NCBI GenBank assembly: GCA_013368445.1
Contig: JAACJO010000011.1
Coordinates: 496,001-560,000 of the forward strand
DNA: 64,000 nt
DNA from: Leucocoprinus leucothites
Lineage: Eukaryota; Basidiomycota; Agaricomycetes; Agaricales; Agaricaceae
Reading direction: 5' to 3'
Position 1 is the stretch's first letter; every line of letters starts with the position of its first letter. A program made the position numbers and the translations under genes. Positions 36,788-50,100 of this stretch are shown here, piece after piece. The notes under the pieces were generated by a model. The model ran no database searches, was not told the origin of the DNA, and worked only from the letters and a program-made list of their open reading frames with translations.

Positions 36788-38145
36788 CTAATAACCATCT
36801 TCCTCGGTTCCATAAGGGAAAAGCTGGGTACAGTTGGCAGGGTTAAGGGCCTCATAGAAATACCCCAAGTTCCTGTTAAGCGCTTCCCTCAACACCCCAG
36901 TCGGATTGGGGTAAAGAACAATGACAGTCTTATTGACAAAGTCTTGATAAAACCCACAACCAGTAGTATCACTGGTAAAGTTCGCCGCAGTAGGGTCCGG
37001 AGTATAGGTATTAACACCATTGATATTCCGACCGGGCGAAATCGAATGAGCGGCAATAACATTTCCAATGCCTTCGGTGCTCATGGGTTTATCGGCCCTA
37101 TGGAAATCATCGGGCATTTGACTGTGTTGGAAGAATCCACGAGCGACGTCGAGATCTAGTTGACCATCTGTTTGACGTCCGTCGACGAAGAAATTGACGG
37201 GAAAGACCATTTCGGCGTAGGCTGCGGTGTATCTGGGTGGAAGGAAGGAGAACTCTGGGTTGGTGGCGACGGAGTCTTGGAAGCGCCTCCATCTGAGTTC
37301 GCCGGCGACGGTGTAGTTGTACTTTCCGGCACCGTATCTGTTGCTGTACTCGACCAGCTATGACGAAAATCGTCAGCTTGAGCTCGTATAACGATTCATG
37401 GCACACTAACCTCGCCGAAAAGTGTTTCATTGAAGCTGTGGTTATCTCCAAAGTAGGCATCCCCTATGCCAATGTGAGTAAGTTCCTTTAGAGGGTATTA
37501 TAAACCGTAGTCCACCAACCTCGAGTGATACTTGCGTCTCCTTCAAATGGACCGTGAGTGTTTAGACCTCCAGCCGTTGCAGGTGCCGGGGGATCTTCTC
37601 CCGTCAAAGTAGATTTACCACCAATGCTGAGCAAGTTGGTGACGACATTTCCGTCAACGATGAGGCCTCCATATGCCACGATCTGGGCGGTGGTATACTC
37701 CATATTGAACCCTGTAATCACAACTTTAGACTATCCGTATTTCGAAAGGAGGTCGGTATCACATACCTTCTTGTACAGCAATAATTATCTGCTCGGGAGT
37801 GGCAATCCCATTGCGCGGAAGATACTGTGGCATGTAAGTCCAGGGCTTCAGTATATAAAAATAGTTCCTTACACCATGGGAAGCAAGTGTGTTCAGTCCT
37901 GGGCAAGGACCACGCATATCACCTTCTTGAGCGGGCTGCCAGGGATGATCTTCATCGTTAACAAGTTTGGTACCGTTGAACTCCATTTGAGGGGGTGGAC
38001 CCTCCGAGCGACGATACTTCAGAGTTGGAATGATTCTATCCAACTCTTCTCCGGACAGACCTGCCAGCGAGCCATAGGCAGGGAATGCCGCAATTGGCGA
38101 GGTCAAGGCAAGTGCAAGGGTGACAAAGCTCAGAAAAGAAACCAT
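36788..38145 (-). CDS. unspecific peroxygenase / heme-thiolate peroxidase (chloroperoxidase family), secreted
   Basis: Extracellular H2O2-dependent oxygen-transfer enzyme with Cys-ligated heme. Signal peptide MVSFLSFVTLALALTSPIAA at the start. Exon 1 (38145-37873) ends in GPCPGLNTLASHG with the proximal heme ligand Cys81 in the PCP motif. Exon 2 starts at 37824 with YLPRNG. The acid-base and Mg-binding region FEGDASITRGDAYFGDN is split by an intron near 37500. NETLFGELVEYSNRYGAGKY and AGELRWRRFQDSVATNPEFS follow, then FPVNFFVDGR and a C-terminal part with a Cys pair (TGCGFYQ...NPANCTQLF), as in long-type peroxygenases such as that of Agrocybe aegerita. The EGD plus downstream Arg and Glu fits the long subfamily. 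Several NxT/S sites suggest glycosylation. Confidence 0.92.
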
Positions 38146-39293
38146 CTGAGAGTAGATAGTAGAACTGGGGTTGAGCTTCAGTGTTGAGCATCCAGCGCGT
38201 CTTTATACCATTGGTGAACGAGTACTGCGGTTGGCTGGGAGAGATATTACACCAGTATTTTGCATAGCCAAAAAGCCAAGCAGAAACTGTTCAGATCGAC
38301 CCTAGGTCAAGCAATCAGCCACAAAAATCTATTCAAGTTCGCGCCAATGATAGAAAATCTACGTTTGATGTACTTTGCGCAGCAATAATTTCCGGTCTTC
38401 CGAAAGAGGAACTTCCAGTGCTATGAGCCTTGAAATCACTCAACAACTCGGATAGAAAATATCGGTCACGTAGGAGTCAGTGGTTGCTTCGTCGAGCAAC
38501 TTTCCCCCGGCTGTAGGGCCAGGCGGAATTGTAGTATCTGCATCGAATGCATGAATATCCAGCTTGTCGGGATTACGAAACAGTGTTACACTGCATACCC
38601 TGAGGTCACCAGCATCAATATTCACATCACCCCAGCCGAACATTCCGGTACTTCAATAAGAAGAAGCAAGCCCTCTTTAGCACATGGCGCTCTCGACATT
38701 TCCTGCTGCGCGGTCAAAAACGCAACGACAGGCAAGATTGCCGAGGCATAAAGTCCCCGCGCGCAGCCGTGCGATGAACTGAACTGAATTTTCCAGTACT
38801 AAGATACGAGCCTGCAAATATTCAAAATGAGTTAGAGCAGTAAACCTCTCGAATGAACGTCAGCAAACTTACTGACCTTGCACCGGCCCTGATCTCGTCA
38901 AGCCAGCCTCAGCGAACGCGAACGCTCCTGAGTAGGCTAAGTACATAGCTTAGCGCAGCATCGGGCGTGTGTTGTCCTTGAAGTGGTTTCTTAATGAAAG
39001 ACTCGTCCGAGTAAATCCCCGCCGCAGTCGGTGAATGGTGAAATCGAATTTCCTGGTAAAATAAATTGGCAGATAAAGCAGATCCCGGCCAATGGTTGGT
39101 CATTCATCAATCGTTAGGTAGCGCTGTTATCAGACAAAGGCAATGTGACGTGCGACTCATCTGAAGATTCGAGCCAATTACGGAAATTGTCATTCAAGTC
39201 TGAACCACAGTTTCTGTTGTGACTAGAGAAACACCGCCAAGGCGTATGCAAATGTCACTATATCCTAGAGTTATAATTGCGCTTTGAGGTTTG
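38146..39293. other. intergenic stretch without a recognised gene
   Basis: About 1.1 kb with the peroxygenase promoter and the 3' region of the next gene. A minus-strand frame at 38440-38643 has balanced composition, but no family or splice context was recognised, so it is not called. Confidence 0.45.
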
Positions 39294-41395
39294 TCAAATG
39301 CGCTTGAAGCGAGCGCCTGCGGAAGGATATATCAACTCCTGACCCTCCCAATACACGAGATCTATCGGTGCTCCACGGCTATAAAGTGGACTGTCGATGG
39401 AAGCCCAATAGGGAATACACCCGGTCATAGGCTCATTGTTCAGCTCTTTTCTTCCAAAAGCCAACCTGGGATGGAAAGTAGAATTATTCTTTGACTCGTT
39501 CATGAGAAGGCTACGAACCTGAACTCTCCAGGTCTTCCTGTACCCCAAAGGGCAATAGGATAGGGTTTTTGAAAAATGGCACCAGCGTCCTCGACAATTT
39601 TGAGAATGTCATATCCGCGGACGAGGAGCTCGGTCACATATAATCCGCCATTGAGGATTTTCACTTCAGCAGTCGTAGGCCCTTCCTGCCCTTCTTCGTA
39701 TACACCAACCCAACGCCCAGAGTATGCGTCATTGACTCTTTGCTCAAGTAGTGCTTGGATGGCTGGCTGGAACAATGCCACAGCTTCGTGAACAAATTTT
39801 GCTGTGTTCGTGTATGTACCTGTAACCAAGACAATAATGCCATACTGGAGTTCGGGAACAAGAACAAACTCGGAGTGATAACCAGGTATGTTCCCTCCTG
39901 ATATCACCATCAATGAATATTTCGACTTTGAATGATTCGTTGGAAGTCCAGACCTTTCATGTACAGGCGCACGCCCCCGTCGACTATCGTGATCTCCCAG
40001 GGACCACCAGTCTCCTGAAAGCCGCTCTTCCAGGTGAAAAGGGGATGTAACCATTCTCTGACGACATGCTCTGATATTACTCCATTGTTTGTGGCTGGAT
40101 CTAAAAACGACTGGAGGACAGTTTCAAGGTCACCAAGCGAGCTGTATTGCCCGCCAGCCGGCGCACCCGAGTCGTCAAATGTAAAATCCTAAATCTGCAT
40201 AAGGACGCATATTGGAGTAGTACAATAGAGAACTTACGGCCCACTCATGGTTTTCATTCGGAATCGCCAAGTTATCAACGAGGGAGGTCTCATAAGGTAC
40301 ACGATAGAAGCTGCTGTTAAGACCAAGGGGCTCAAGGATATCCCGTTTGACGAGATCCTCGTGCGTTTGAGGTTCAGCTTCCGAATCAACCACTGAACGG
40401 TTGTTGGCAGCAACATTGGCCAACCCCAACAGATCAATTCCTGAATTTGAGTAAACGGGGTAATCGTAAGGTAAGTTGATAAGAGGGTATTTATTGATCG
40501 ACTCCATGAGCTCCTTGTACCCGTGTTCTGGAAGTGGCGAATCCCCTTGCGCTCGGATACGGTTGAGTTCGGGAATTGGGGAATTCTGAGGCCATTCAAT
40601 ATCCAATGGCGGAAGGTCCCTTCCAATGCCTATGGAGAGAGAACGAATCATGGGTGGAACCTTTTATTATTATTAGCTAAGTTAAGGGTGATACTCACCA
40701 GACATATGACTAGCAAGCTGCCTCAAGGTAATACGAGGTCGGTGTTTACGAGAGTTGGGGTCCAAATCCCCGCCTTTGAGATACTCAGCCCAACCATATG
40801 ATGGATAGTCGACCTCAGGCAAGTACTTCTCCACGGGGTCATCTCTAGTAACAGCATGGTTTATCATTGGCCATTCCTCGTAGATATGTAAAACAACTCA
40901 CAGGTCCAATACTCCTCGTTCACGCAGAATCAACGTCTCAAGAGTAGTAAACAGCTTCGTAATACTCGCGATTCTGTATATTGAATCTCGCGAGACCGGT
41001 CTTTTAGACACAGTCTCGTTTGCCTTGAGTCTACCATAGCTCTGCTCAAACACAGGTCCGGTAGGCGTGACGACAGCTGCTGAAAGGCTGTCGATATCCG
41101 GGTGAGTGGTACGCTCTAAAAAGTACGCATGGAGTTTCTTCGAGCTGTCTTCAAGGGATCCTTCGCCTGGTTGGAGAGGCCGCTCTTTGAGGACATAGTT
41201 GGGAAGAGGGAAGAGACACCCGTATTTGATAGATTCTTCGCCTGGAGTTTGAGCCCTGTGGTAGCTCACACCAAATGCCCACAACCCCGCTATTCCGAGG
41301 ACAAGAGCAAACCTGAATTGCTTGTGTTTTGTTGGACGCGCCTCCCCCATCTCGCGTTTTAGAGGGCTAGCTGTGATCTCGGTTTTGTCCCCCAT
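39294..41395 (-). CDS. beta-lactamase-fold serine hydrolase with N-terminal membrane anchor
   Basis: Protein of the class C beta-lactamase/penicillin-binding-like superfamily, which in fungi includes peptidases, esterases and transesterases. Start at 41395. Residues about 28-45 (RFALVLGIAGLWAFGVSY) form a likely single membrane anchor or signal anchor. The catalytic SxxK is in IYRIASITKLFTTLE, and the second motif YxN is YSNSGIDLLGLAN. LRQLASHMSG is the usual helix after the SxxK, and GGNIPGYHSEFVLVPELQYG is the third-motif region. Exon 1 is 41395 to about 40901. Later blocks lie near 40850-40695, 40630-40240, 40190-39510 and a last exon from about 39470 ending LVYWEGQELIYPSAGARFKR. The substrate is unknown. 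Confidence 0.85.
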
Positions 41396-41605
41396 CGCTT
41401 GGATATTGCAAGAGGCGAACCGCTTATCACTCCCTGAGACAATTTGAGCTCACATGGCGCGCTCGTGATATGTTCGGAGTGGCTCCTTGTGGGACAAAGT
41501 CGAAGGATATGGTGTATGATTTAAAGAACATCGGACTCAGGGTCATCTGTTCCTACCTTTATATTGATCGGCCAACACCAGCCCAGCATACATACAAGCG
41601 ATGAG

Positions 41606-42679
41606 ATGAGCGAAACTCGAACTCTCACATTCAACGGTACGTGCTTCGTTGTTGACAATTTATCAGAGTACTCACCATGAAGCAGAAGCAGTTCGTGGCA
41701 TTGCAGAGTTCGGTGCGTTCTGGGCTGTTTCATTGACGCTTCAGCTCACAACAACGCCTCGTCTTCGTAATCCCATGCCACAGTTGAAGTTGCCATTCAC
41801 ACAATACTTTACGTCCGCCAAGTGTACCCGCCAGATATTTTCGTTCGCCGCAAGAAATACGAGACGCCTGTATACCAGTCTCGACATCCCATGCTTAATG
41901 AGTACATCTCCGGAGCAGTCAAAGCCGTGCGCGACGAACTTGAGCTTGTCAGTCGACAAGAAACACGTTCTGCCAATGCATTTAAATGGTGACTTGTTTG
42001 TCGCAGGGAAATGTCCGGAGAATTATAGTGGTCATTAAAGACCAGAACCAGGTGGCTCTGGAGCGCTTTATCTTCTCAGTGGAACACATGATTCAAGTCG
42101 AGACTTCTGATAAAGATACAAGGTCTTTGCCTCTTTCGTTTAAAGCATAACCACAGCTAACGATGATTCAGTGTCGAAAATGCGATGACTCCTGGTGGTC
42201 TTGTCCAATACTTCCGGTCTTTCCTCATCAAGATAAATATGATCGAGTCTGTGCTCGGTCAACTCGAGCTCGGAGGTGTGCATGTTGTGATTCAAATGAT
42301 AAGTATCCTCCTCACATTCCTGGGTACCAGACGACATCTCGTTTGCTGTTATAATCGAGCTCAAGGATGACGCAGTCCCTACTGTCTCCCATACTAAGGT
42401 CTGTCCTGGTCGACTTCACTCTTCTATCTTTGTTGAGCTTTGCCTTCAGGATCCGCCTCCATGGATTCCGGCGGAACCACAACACACGACACCGGGGACT
42501 TCTGATGATGCAGAAATGCATATGATACGTGCGGTTAATACAGGGATTATCAACGTTCGCCTGCTTTCTTTGGTACTTAGTTTGTCTTGCTAACTTTTGC
42601 CCTCTCTCCGTAGCTGTCCGTTGCGGTCCAAGAATCTGGAGAGAAGTTGAAACGCATGAAGGATTTGCTAGGTCCATAG
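41606..42679 (+). CDS. REV7: REV7/MAD2L2 HORMA-domain protein
   Basis: Accessory subunit of translesion polymerase zeta with REV3, nuclear. Eight exons: 41606-41636, 41686-41712, 41784-41947, 42007-42122, 42172-42275, 42331-42398, 42450-42554 and 42614-42679, giving 226 residues, close to human REV7 (211). HORMA features in order are VEVAIHTILYVRQVYPPDIF, RRKKYETPVYQSRHPMLNEY, IIVVIKDQNQVALERFIFSV, LVQYFRSFLIKINMIESVL, DDISFAVIIELKDDAVP and the conserved PPWIPAEPQ followed by the safety-belt region ending LKRMKDLLGP. The second exon is only 27 bp. The stop lies 73 bp from the stop of the convergent sorting nexin gene, so the 3' UTRs very likely overlap. Confidence 0.9.
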
Positions 42680-42752
42680 TGTCATGACGGTCGTCCAATA
42701 TCATTAAACCGATAAACTAGAATACAAGGTAGTAAAGCAATGCTTCAGTAAA

Positions 42753-44558
42753 TTAAATATCCACACGAATCCGCTGTATTATAGGTATGATGCGATCCCA
42801 CTCCTCCATAGCCTGGTCGATAGATTAAGAATGAGTACTTTTGCGAGAGCAGCCAGGAAACTCACCGCTTTGTAGAATTCAATCTGACCATCAGCGAAGT
42901 TCCCAAGCATCTCTTTCACCTCTGCATCTTTGGCATGCTGAAATATGATTTGCTCTCGGAGAGTTTCATCACTGAAAGCATCGGAGGTCTCGTGTGCTGT
43001 TGTCACCGCATCTTGTAACTATGATAGAGTGAGCAGAGGTGGATGCAAACAGGAAGTATCGCCCTACCTCCTTTATTTTGGTGTCTAGTTTACGCATCTT
43101 CTCGACGCGGCTTCTATCATCATCGGCACCGCGCAAAGCATCTACGCGATCCTTAATGTAAGCCCCGATGCCAAGCCCGGTGCTACCAGCATGTCCACTA
43201 ATCACTGCAGCCAGACGATCACGCTCAGCTGTTACTCCAGACAGGTATTCTGAAAGTTCCTCGAAGTCAAGCTGCTTCTGATCACGCAACTTAAGCACCG
43301 CACGGTTAGCATGCGAATAAGCTAGCAGCGAATGGAGATGACTGAGCAATGGATCGGTGTTGGTGTGAGTCTATCAAATTTATCAGTCAAAGGAATACCA
43401 GAAAGTCAAGAACGCACATTGTGGCGGAGCAGGGCCGAGAATTCCAGGAGGGTGTTTGAGAAGTGGTTCAAAGGATCTGTTATGCCCGACTCCAGAAATC
43501 CTAACCCCTGAACAGCCACGGCCAAATCGTGATAATCTGCAGTGAGATCTTCACCGGATTCAGGGTTGCCATCTCATTCAGCCTCAGATCCTGGAAGACG
43601 AATAGAAATGGATTGCCATAGATGACTTACCGCTTGTTCTGTTTCTGATCCGAGCATATAGCCTCTCTGTGTGATTGAGTCCCTCTTCAAACTTGTCGAC
43701 TCCTTCCCGCATGTCTAGAAAACGCTCATCTGGTTTCTTGACACGAGAGAAAGCGTTGAGAAGGGTGTCTGAGATGTTGTCAATAATGCTTGGGGATGGT
43801 TCTGCAGATGGAGGGTGCGCGACGTGTTGATGCATGTATACATGCTAATAAACAAGTGTTAGACTGTACATCATTGGTGAAGAAGGTGATGTACCCATTC
43901 GGTCGACTCAAAGAATGCCCGTATGAGCGTGCTGCGCTGAAGTGTAGGATGCCGGGATATTCTCTGCAAGAATCGATGGAGGCTGAAGGAGAGTAAATTA
44001 CAATGATAAAAAATGTGTTAAACCACGTACTCGAGTCTTCGGCGTTCCATGAATTCCGGGCTAAATCTATCGCCTGTGATATATTCTATGGATCATGTTT
44101 GACTAGGCCACCATTACCACAAACCAGTTGAATTACCTAGCCTATGCTTGTCCGGGAGCGCGGGTACAACGCACGCAGGGAAATCTCGAACAAGGTGATC
44201 CCTAAGGAAGACAAAGTCCTGGAAACGCCGCCGGGCAGAGGGGTTGGGGGTGGAGAATATGGGTAGATTTGTCTTGAAAGGCAATTCAGTAAGAGAATAG
44301 ATATAGCAGGAGGTTACACACCTTTGCGGTAACAAGATATGAAACATAGGCATCCTTAGTCTCGGCAAGCTCTTTGAGTGGATCCTTCACCGAAGTGACC
44401 AGATATCCCTCCCATTTCGGCTCGTGAGGGTCGCCAGAGTCGGCGGTGCTCTGTCTGAATCCTGGACCAGAAGGTACCGCTACATGGTCCTCATAAGTGG
44501 GAGCAGAGGGAGACTCCCAGGTAACGCTGTCAAAGACGTCCTCGTCGTCGCCTAGCAT
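42753..44558 (-). CDS. SNX4: sorting nexin 4 (PX-BAR), ATG24/SNX4 type
   Basis: Endosomal PI3P-binding protein used in retrieval from endosomes and in selective autophagy. Exon 1 (44558-44322) encodes MLGDDEDVFDSVTWESP and the start of the PX domain (KWEGYLVTSVKDPLKELAET, YVSYLVTAK). The next exon has the PX core with TPNPSARRRFQDFVFLRDHL, whose RRRFQDF holds the PI3P contact Arg, and CVVPALPDKHRLG. A small exon near 44060-44030 gives RFSPEFMERRRLE. The BAR region follows (SRVKKPDERFLDMREGVDKF, LEFSALLRHN, AYSHANRAVLKLRDQKQLDF) and ends MEEWDRIIPIIQRIRVDI. The start ATG is 105 bp from the divergent start of the next gene. Confidence 0.9.
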
Positions 44559-44663
44559 GATGAACGACGTAATGGGAGGGCGGGGCTGCGCAGGCAGACA
44601 ACTACGGCCTTCAGATTCAACAACAACAAACACTCAACGTTGCTTCCACCGGTCATCACTCAT
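44559..44663. promoter_or_regulatory. 105-bp bidirectional promoter, SNX4 / GOST 7-TM gene
   Basis: Only 105 bp separate the two divergent start codons, so both 5' UTRs and core promoters must fit here or overlap the coding regions. No single element can be assigned. Confidence 0.5.
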
Positions 44664-47007
44664 AATGGCCTCGCAGGCTACGGCCATGTTTCCCTTGTTA
44701 TTTATTTCTCTACTCTCCCTAATTCTTCCTGTTTTCGCTTTCCAGGTTCCAATCTCAGATTCAGGTCAGACGCCCATATTTTCATAGTACTTTCTTCTCA
44801 TGTTATGTTAAGATTATTCCAGACAAACATGTAGTGGCATGTGGGCAGGAGACAACACGTATGTCAATGGTATGAAATGTAGCTCCTTAATTCGTGCCAA
44901 TACTTACTATGAACTTAAGTGACGTTTGACAAGGGCTCCAAAGGACAAGTTGCCATGGTCATCTATGAGTGGACAGATGCACCATTCTTAGGGAAGAAGG
45001 ACACAACGGATGACGACGACCTTGTGCCTGTACGCTCTTGCGTTCCTTCATCTTCTGCTTGCGTTGAGTGTAGCTTAAACAGAAAACATATGTGTGCACC
45101 TCGGATGCTCTCGCACGAGGTGATTGCACGCGAGAGAACCTTGGCCGTTTCATACTCGATCTCCCGCAGGGCAAGACCATAAACGATACCAGCTTTTGGT
45201 CTGCACGCGTCCTTCTCTCCTCCAATGCGGCACCAGCTTTGTCTGCAAAAAGCATACTCGACCCTGTACACCTTGGTCGACGAATCTTCGCTCCTCGAGA
45301 AAACCCCAACCCCAGTCCGGATGGCATTCTGACATACAGTGAAGCTATTCATTACCATGTGACAAAGACCGGATATTACTGTGTCGGTGTGTGTTTTTAC
45401 TGCCTATCTTCCAAATTTGCCCTCACACCGAAGCCACAGCCATTTTACCCATTTCCTCCAGCTCTCCTGCGCGCCAAACATCGACAGATGTCCCATTCCA
45501 TCCAGAATATCAGGGCAATATCTACTTCAAAAATACATTTGACGGCCAATTGGAGGCCATAGACTATCCGAAAGTCAACGTACGTATTTCGAAGAAATTT
45601 TTGGCTGTCATTCTTACGATGATCGAATTTCTCCAGTTTTACTTCGCAATGACAATAATCTATGCCCTTGTCGGACTGGCATGGGGTTACTTGTGCTGGA
45701 AGAACTCTGAAGACCTCTTGCCGCTACAGGTATGCTTCATTCACGTTCTTCAAATGATGGCCACCTGATCGTATCCCAGAACTATCTTTCTGGCTTGACG
45801 GGACTTCTTGTCATCGAGATGGTAGCAAATTGGGGTGGGTGGCTTCGGGCATTGGCTCCTGTTCCATCTAACCGTTTGACCAGCTTACTACCGCTATCTG
45901 AATGCACACGGAAGGGGTACCGCTTCAACCATCTTCCTCATTGTTGGTTAGTATGATAAATGGCCACTGCTCCCCTTTCATTAACCGGATCCGGTAGTTT
46001 CTATCCTTGATGCCGGAAAGGCCTCCATGTCATTCTTTATGTTGCTCGTTGTTGCCATGGGCTTGAGTGTTGTAAAAGAATCTTTGGGCAGAACAATGCT
46101 GAAGTGTCAGATTCTGGCTGGTGCTCATTTCATCTTCGGCAGTGAGTGACCAAGTAATTGTGATTAAAGTTTGATACTCACCTCTTCTCAGTCCTCTACT
46201 CTGTTGGTATTGTTGAACTCTCCCTTGAGTCAACCTCAGCATTAGTTCTTCTCATGTTCGTCGTTCCTTTGGCATTTACTCTCAGTGGTTTCCTCCTTTG
46301 GATCATGTACTCTTTGAATGGTGTGTTAATTTAGCGACCTCATCTCTGCTACGCAACTGAACTGATTTTTTCAGCCACCATTACCTACCTCCGTGAGCGC
46401 AAACAGCGCTACAAGCTCAGGATGTTCCAACGCCTGCACTACATTCTTATCTTCGTCGTTTTCACCATCTTCATCTTCTTTGTTGTCTCATCTTTCGCAT
46501 TTTCTGGCCGATTGGCTGAAGGTAAGCTTACTTTACCTCCAGGATTCTAGCTCCCGAAACTTATGTGCCATCACTTTTTCAGATTTCGAAGCCAAACAAT
46601 GGAAAGTCCGCTGGTGGCTCCTCGATGGTTGGCTCGCCCTTCTCTACCTTTTCGCCTTCGGCTGCATCGCCTACCTCTGGCGCCCATCAGAGAACAACAG
46701 ACGACTCGCCATGTCCGATGAAATCGCTCAAGACGAGAACGATGCCGAGGACTATGACCTCGAGTCCCTCACTCACCGACAGAGGTTAAGGGATGACGAT
46801 GACGATGATGCTACTCTCGTAGGCGGTCGTCATGTCCCTTCTGTTGCCGATGACCAGGTTGTCTTTGAAATTGGCGACGAAGATGAGGACGAGGAAGATC
46901 CTACCAAGAAACGTCGACCGGAGCGACTTTCAGGTGAAAATGCACATGCTCAACATTCTGGAGAGCGCCAGGGCCTCATGAGTCAGGATGGTGACAAGGA
47001 TGACTGA
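44664..47007 (+). CDS. GOST-family seven-transmembrane protein (PTM1/GPR107-like, Lung_7-TM_R)
   Basis: Golgi/endosomal membrane protein of the PTM1-GPR107/108-TMEM87 type. The start at 44664 gives a signal peptide (MFPLLFISLLSLILPVFAFQ). A luminal domain follows, with FDKGSKGQVAMVIYEWTDAP, the Cys-containing VCTSDALARGDCTRENLGRF and TKTGYYCVAV. Seven hydrophobic segments start at FYFAMTIIYALVGLAWGYLC (about 45640), then NYLSGLTGLLVIEM, SFFMLLVVAMGLSVVKESLG, ILAGAHFIFG, LVLLMFVVPLAFTLSGFLLW, YILIFVVFTIFIFFVVSSFA and WLLDGWLALLYLFAFGCIAY. The cytosolic tail is acidic, with a DDDDDD run and EDEDEEDPTKKRRPERL. It is split by about nine short introns and the stop is 158 bp from the convergent RPB2 stop. 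Exact role unknown. Confidence 0.85.
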
Positions 47008-47164
47008 CATACCTCTTCAGTATATACTTCTCTCCAAATTCTTGGTTTAGTGTGTAGACGGACAGCTAGTCTCTTGTTAGTGTTTCCTTCGTTATCCAAG
47101 CTCATTCTCATAGTGGAGTGTATTAATAAGTACAAATTCTACTCTAATAAACATGTGGCAGAAA

Positions 47165-50100
47165 TCAATCACGAATACGACCAGAAGACACGGTATACAG
47201 ACGAGCAGCAATATTCATGCTTTGCAATTCCTAATGCAGTCCATTCAGTCGGGAGAAACTGACAAATGAGATGAAACATACCTGGAAGAGTAGCTTCGCA
47301 GCATAAGGAATGTAAAGCTGTGAACAAGCTGTCTTGTTCTTACATGCACGGCACTGAGTGGTTTTGTAAGTAACCTAGTAAAAATATCATGTAGCAAGCG
47401 CTCACCTCGAAGTTTTGTTTTTTGAGGTTGGCAATCGCAGTGAGACCACAGCTAGGATGAAAGATGAGTATCTCAGCCTAGATCGGAACAAAAATGCACT
47501 TACATGTCACAAACGTGAAGACGATAAGCGTCACTGGCCTCAAATAGACGTTCTTTTAAGAAACCAGCAATACCATGCGAAATCATACAATCACGCTCCA
47601 TCTCTCCGAAACGCAAGCCACCGTCACGACTACGACCTTCCACAGGCTGTCTGGTCAGAATTTGAACGGGACCCCTCGCACGGGAGTGAATCTTGTCGTC
47701 TACCATATGTTTGAGGCGTTGGTAGTACGTTGGTCCGAGATAAATCTGTGCTTGAAGCTTACGACCCGTGTGGCCGTGGTACATGACTTCCAGGCCGCGA
47801 GACTGGTATCCTTTTTGCCGGAGGAAGGTCGAGACGGACTCAACAGTAAGATCCGTGAAAGGAGTCGCATCACCTTCATTTCCGATGAGCGTAGCAACCT
47901 TGGAGAGTAGACACTCAACCAAGTGACCGATAGTCATACGGGATGGAATGGCGTGAGGGTTGATGATAAGGTCAGGTGTAATGCCCTCGGCGGTGAAGGG
48001 CATGTCTTCTTGCCGATATGTGATACCGATGGTGCCCTTCTGTCCATGACGAGATGCAAACTTGTCGCCGATTTGAGGTATACGTGTGGAGCGAACTCGG
48101 ACTTTAACGAACTTTTGACCCTCAGAATTGGTAGTGATCAAAACTTGATCAACGATACCAAGCTCGGTGCTCTTGAGGGGAGTTGATACGTCGCGTCTCG
48201 TATGTGTACGAGTTCGCTGCCCAAGTTCCTCACTATCAGGCGGAATAGGAGCTGTTTTGCCAATGATGATATCCTCTCCACGAACACCGGTACCTGGGGC
48301 AATAAGACCATCGTCCTCCAACTTGTCATAAGTGCCATGTTTCATCCGAAGTGTAGTCTCTCTTGTCGGCTTCTCGAACTCCTCCAACTGTTGGATGCCG
48401 CTCTTCTTTTCGAGGTCCATATAGCTGCGGTAGTAGATACTTCGGAAGAGACCTCGGTCAATGGAACTTTGATTCATGATAACGGAATCTTCTTGGTTGT
48501 AACCGCTGTAGCAAAGGATGGCAACTATTGCGTTTTGGCCAGCAGGTAGCTCACGGAACTTGAGGTACTCCATGGATCGGGTTGTAGCGAGAGGTTTTTG
48601 AGGGTAATAGAGGATGTTGGCCATGGTATCCATGCGAATCAAGAAATTGGTCAGGTAGATGCCCATGGCTTGTTTACCCATAGCGGACTGGTAGGTGTTA
48701 CGAGGTGACTAGAACGGGGATTAAGTGATAATCTCAGAGCTGAGACGAACCAGAACTTACTTGATTATGGTCAGGGAAGGGAATAATGCTCGCACAAATG
48801 CCGAGAATCATGCTAGGATGAATTTCGCAATGTGTCCAAGTATGAGCATGGGTGCCAGCTTTCAACCGTGCAGCAGGATCAAAGTCCCCCTCATTCGCGT
48901 GTGGATCAACGCCTGCAGCTTGCAGTCGCGAATTCTCCAAATCTTCAGGGGTCATAGAAATCATGACGGTTTCCTCTTCCTCAGCATCCAACAGCTCAAT
49001 CACACCACCCTTGATCAACTGCTCCCATTTGTACTCATTGCTCTCGTCATCAAGGCCATCATTGAGCCAGCGGATATGTTTCTTCTGCAAAAGAAGCTGT
49101 TGGTTTTCCACGATGAAGAGCGGTCGACAAACGCGACCAGCATCAGTGTATATCCTGAGCTCCTTCTCCCGAATGTCCCGAACAACTGAGACTTCTGGAC
49201 TAATATCATCCTTCCGTCTCAACTTTTTGATAGTTTTGACGAGGTTCGCCGGGTCACGATGTACACCCATCCAGACACCATTGACAAATACTTTGGTACA
49301 TGGTGAAGCGGAATGTGCATTTTCTTCGAGGGACTCGAGACCCCACTCCTCCAAGAATTCGATAACAGGGGCGGAATATGAGCCAACAGATATACAGGCC
49401 ATGAGCGCTAAGTTCTTGACAAGACCGCAAGCTTGACCTTCGGGAGTCTCGGCGGGACAAACCATACCCCAATGGGTGTTGTGAAGCTGACGAGGCTTGG
49501 CAATTTTGCCTTCTCGTCCAAGAGGAGTGTTGCAACGGCGCAAATGGGAAAGTGTAGATGCGTAGGTATATCGATTCAGGACTTGAGAGACACCAGCCTT
49601 CGACGACATGGATTTCTTCTGGTCTCCCCAGTTTCCGGTAGCCAGAGAGTATTTGAGACCATTTGTGATTGTCTGGTGCTTAACAGCCAGAGCGAGGTTG
49701 AACTCTTTATGGGTTTCAACACACTACATTGAACCGAACGTAAGTATTATTGAAATACGCCACGGAAAACGACTCACCTTCTGAAGATACCGGTAAACAT
49801 CTTTCGTCAGCTTTCGGAAAAGCATACGGAACAGATTGGCAAGGAGGGGGCCAGCCAGATCCAAGCGCTTTTTGCCAAAATGATCACGATCATCAAGCTC
49901 ACGCCGTTCCATGGCAGCCAGGAGCAGACGATGAATCATATAACCAAAGAAATACGCCTTCTTCGACTCCGAACCCTCTGCCATAGAGACATGAGGCAGC
50001 ATCTCTTTCTGCAAAATCTCCTGTGCATAACGGATACGGCGTTCACGAGACAGACCAGTGGTCGTGCCACGATTGCCAATGAAATCCAAGGCGACTTCCC

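Noticed and set aside
38440..38643. 67-codon minus-strand frame upstream of the peroxygenase gene
   Set aside because: No recognisable domain or splice context.
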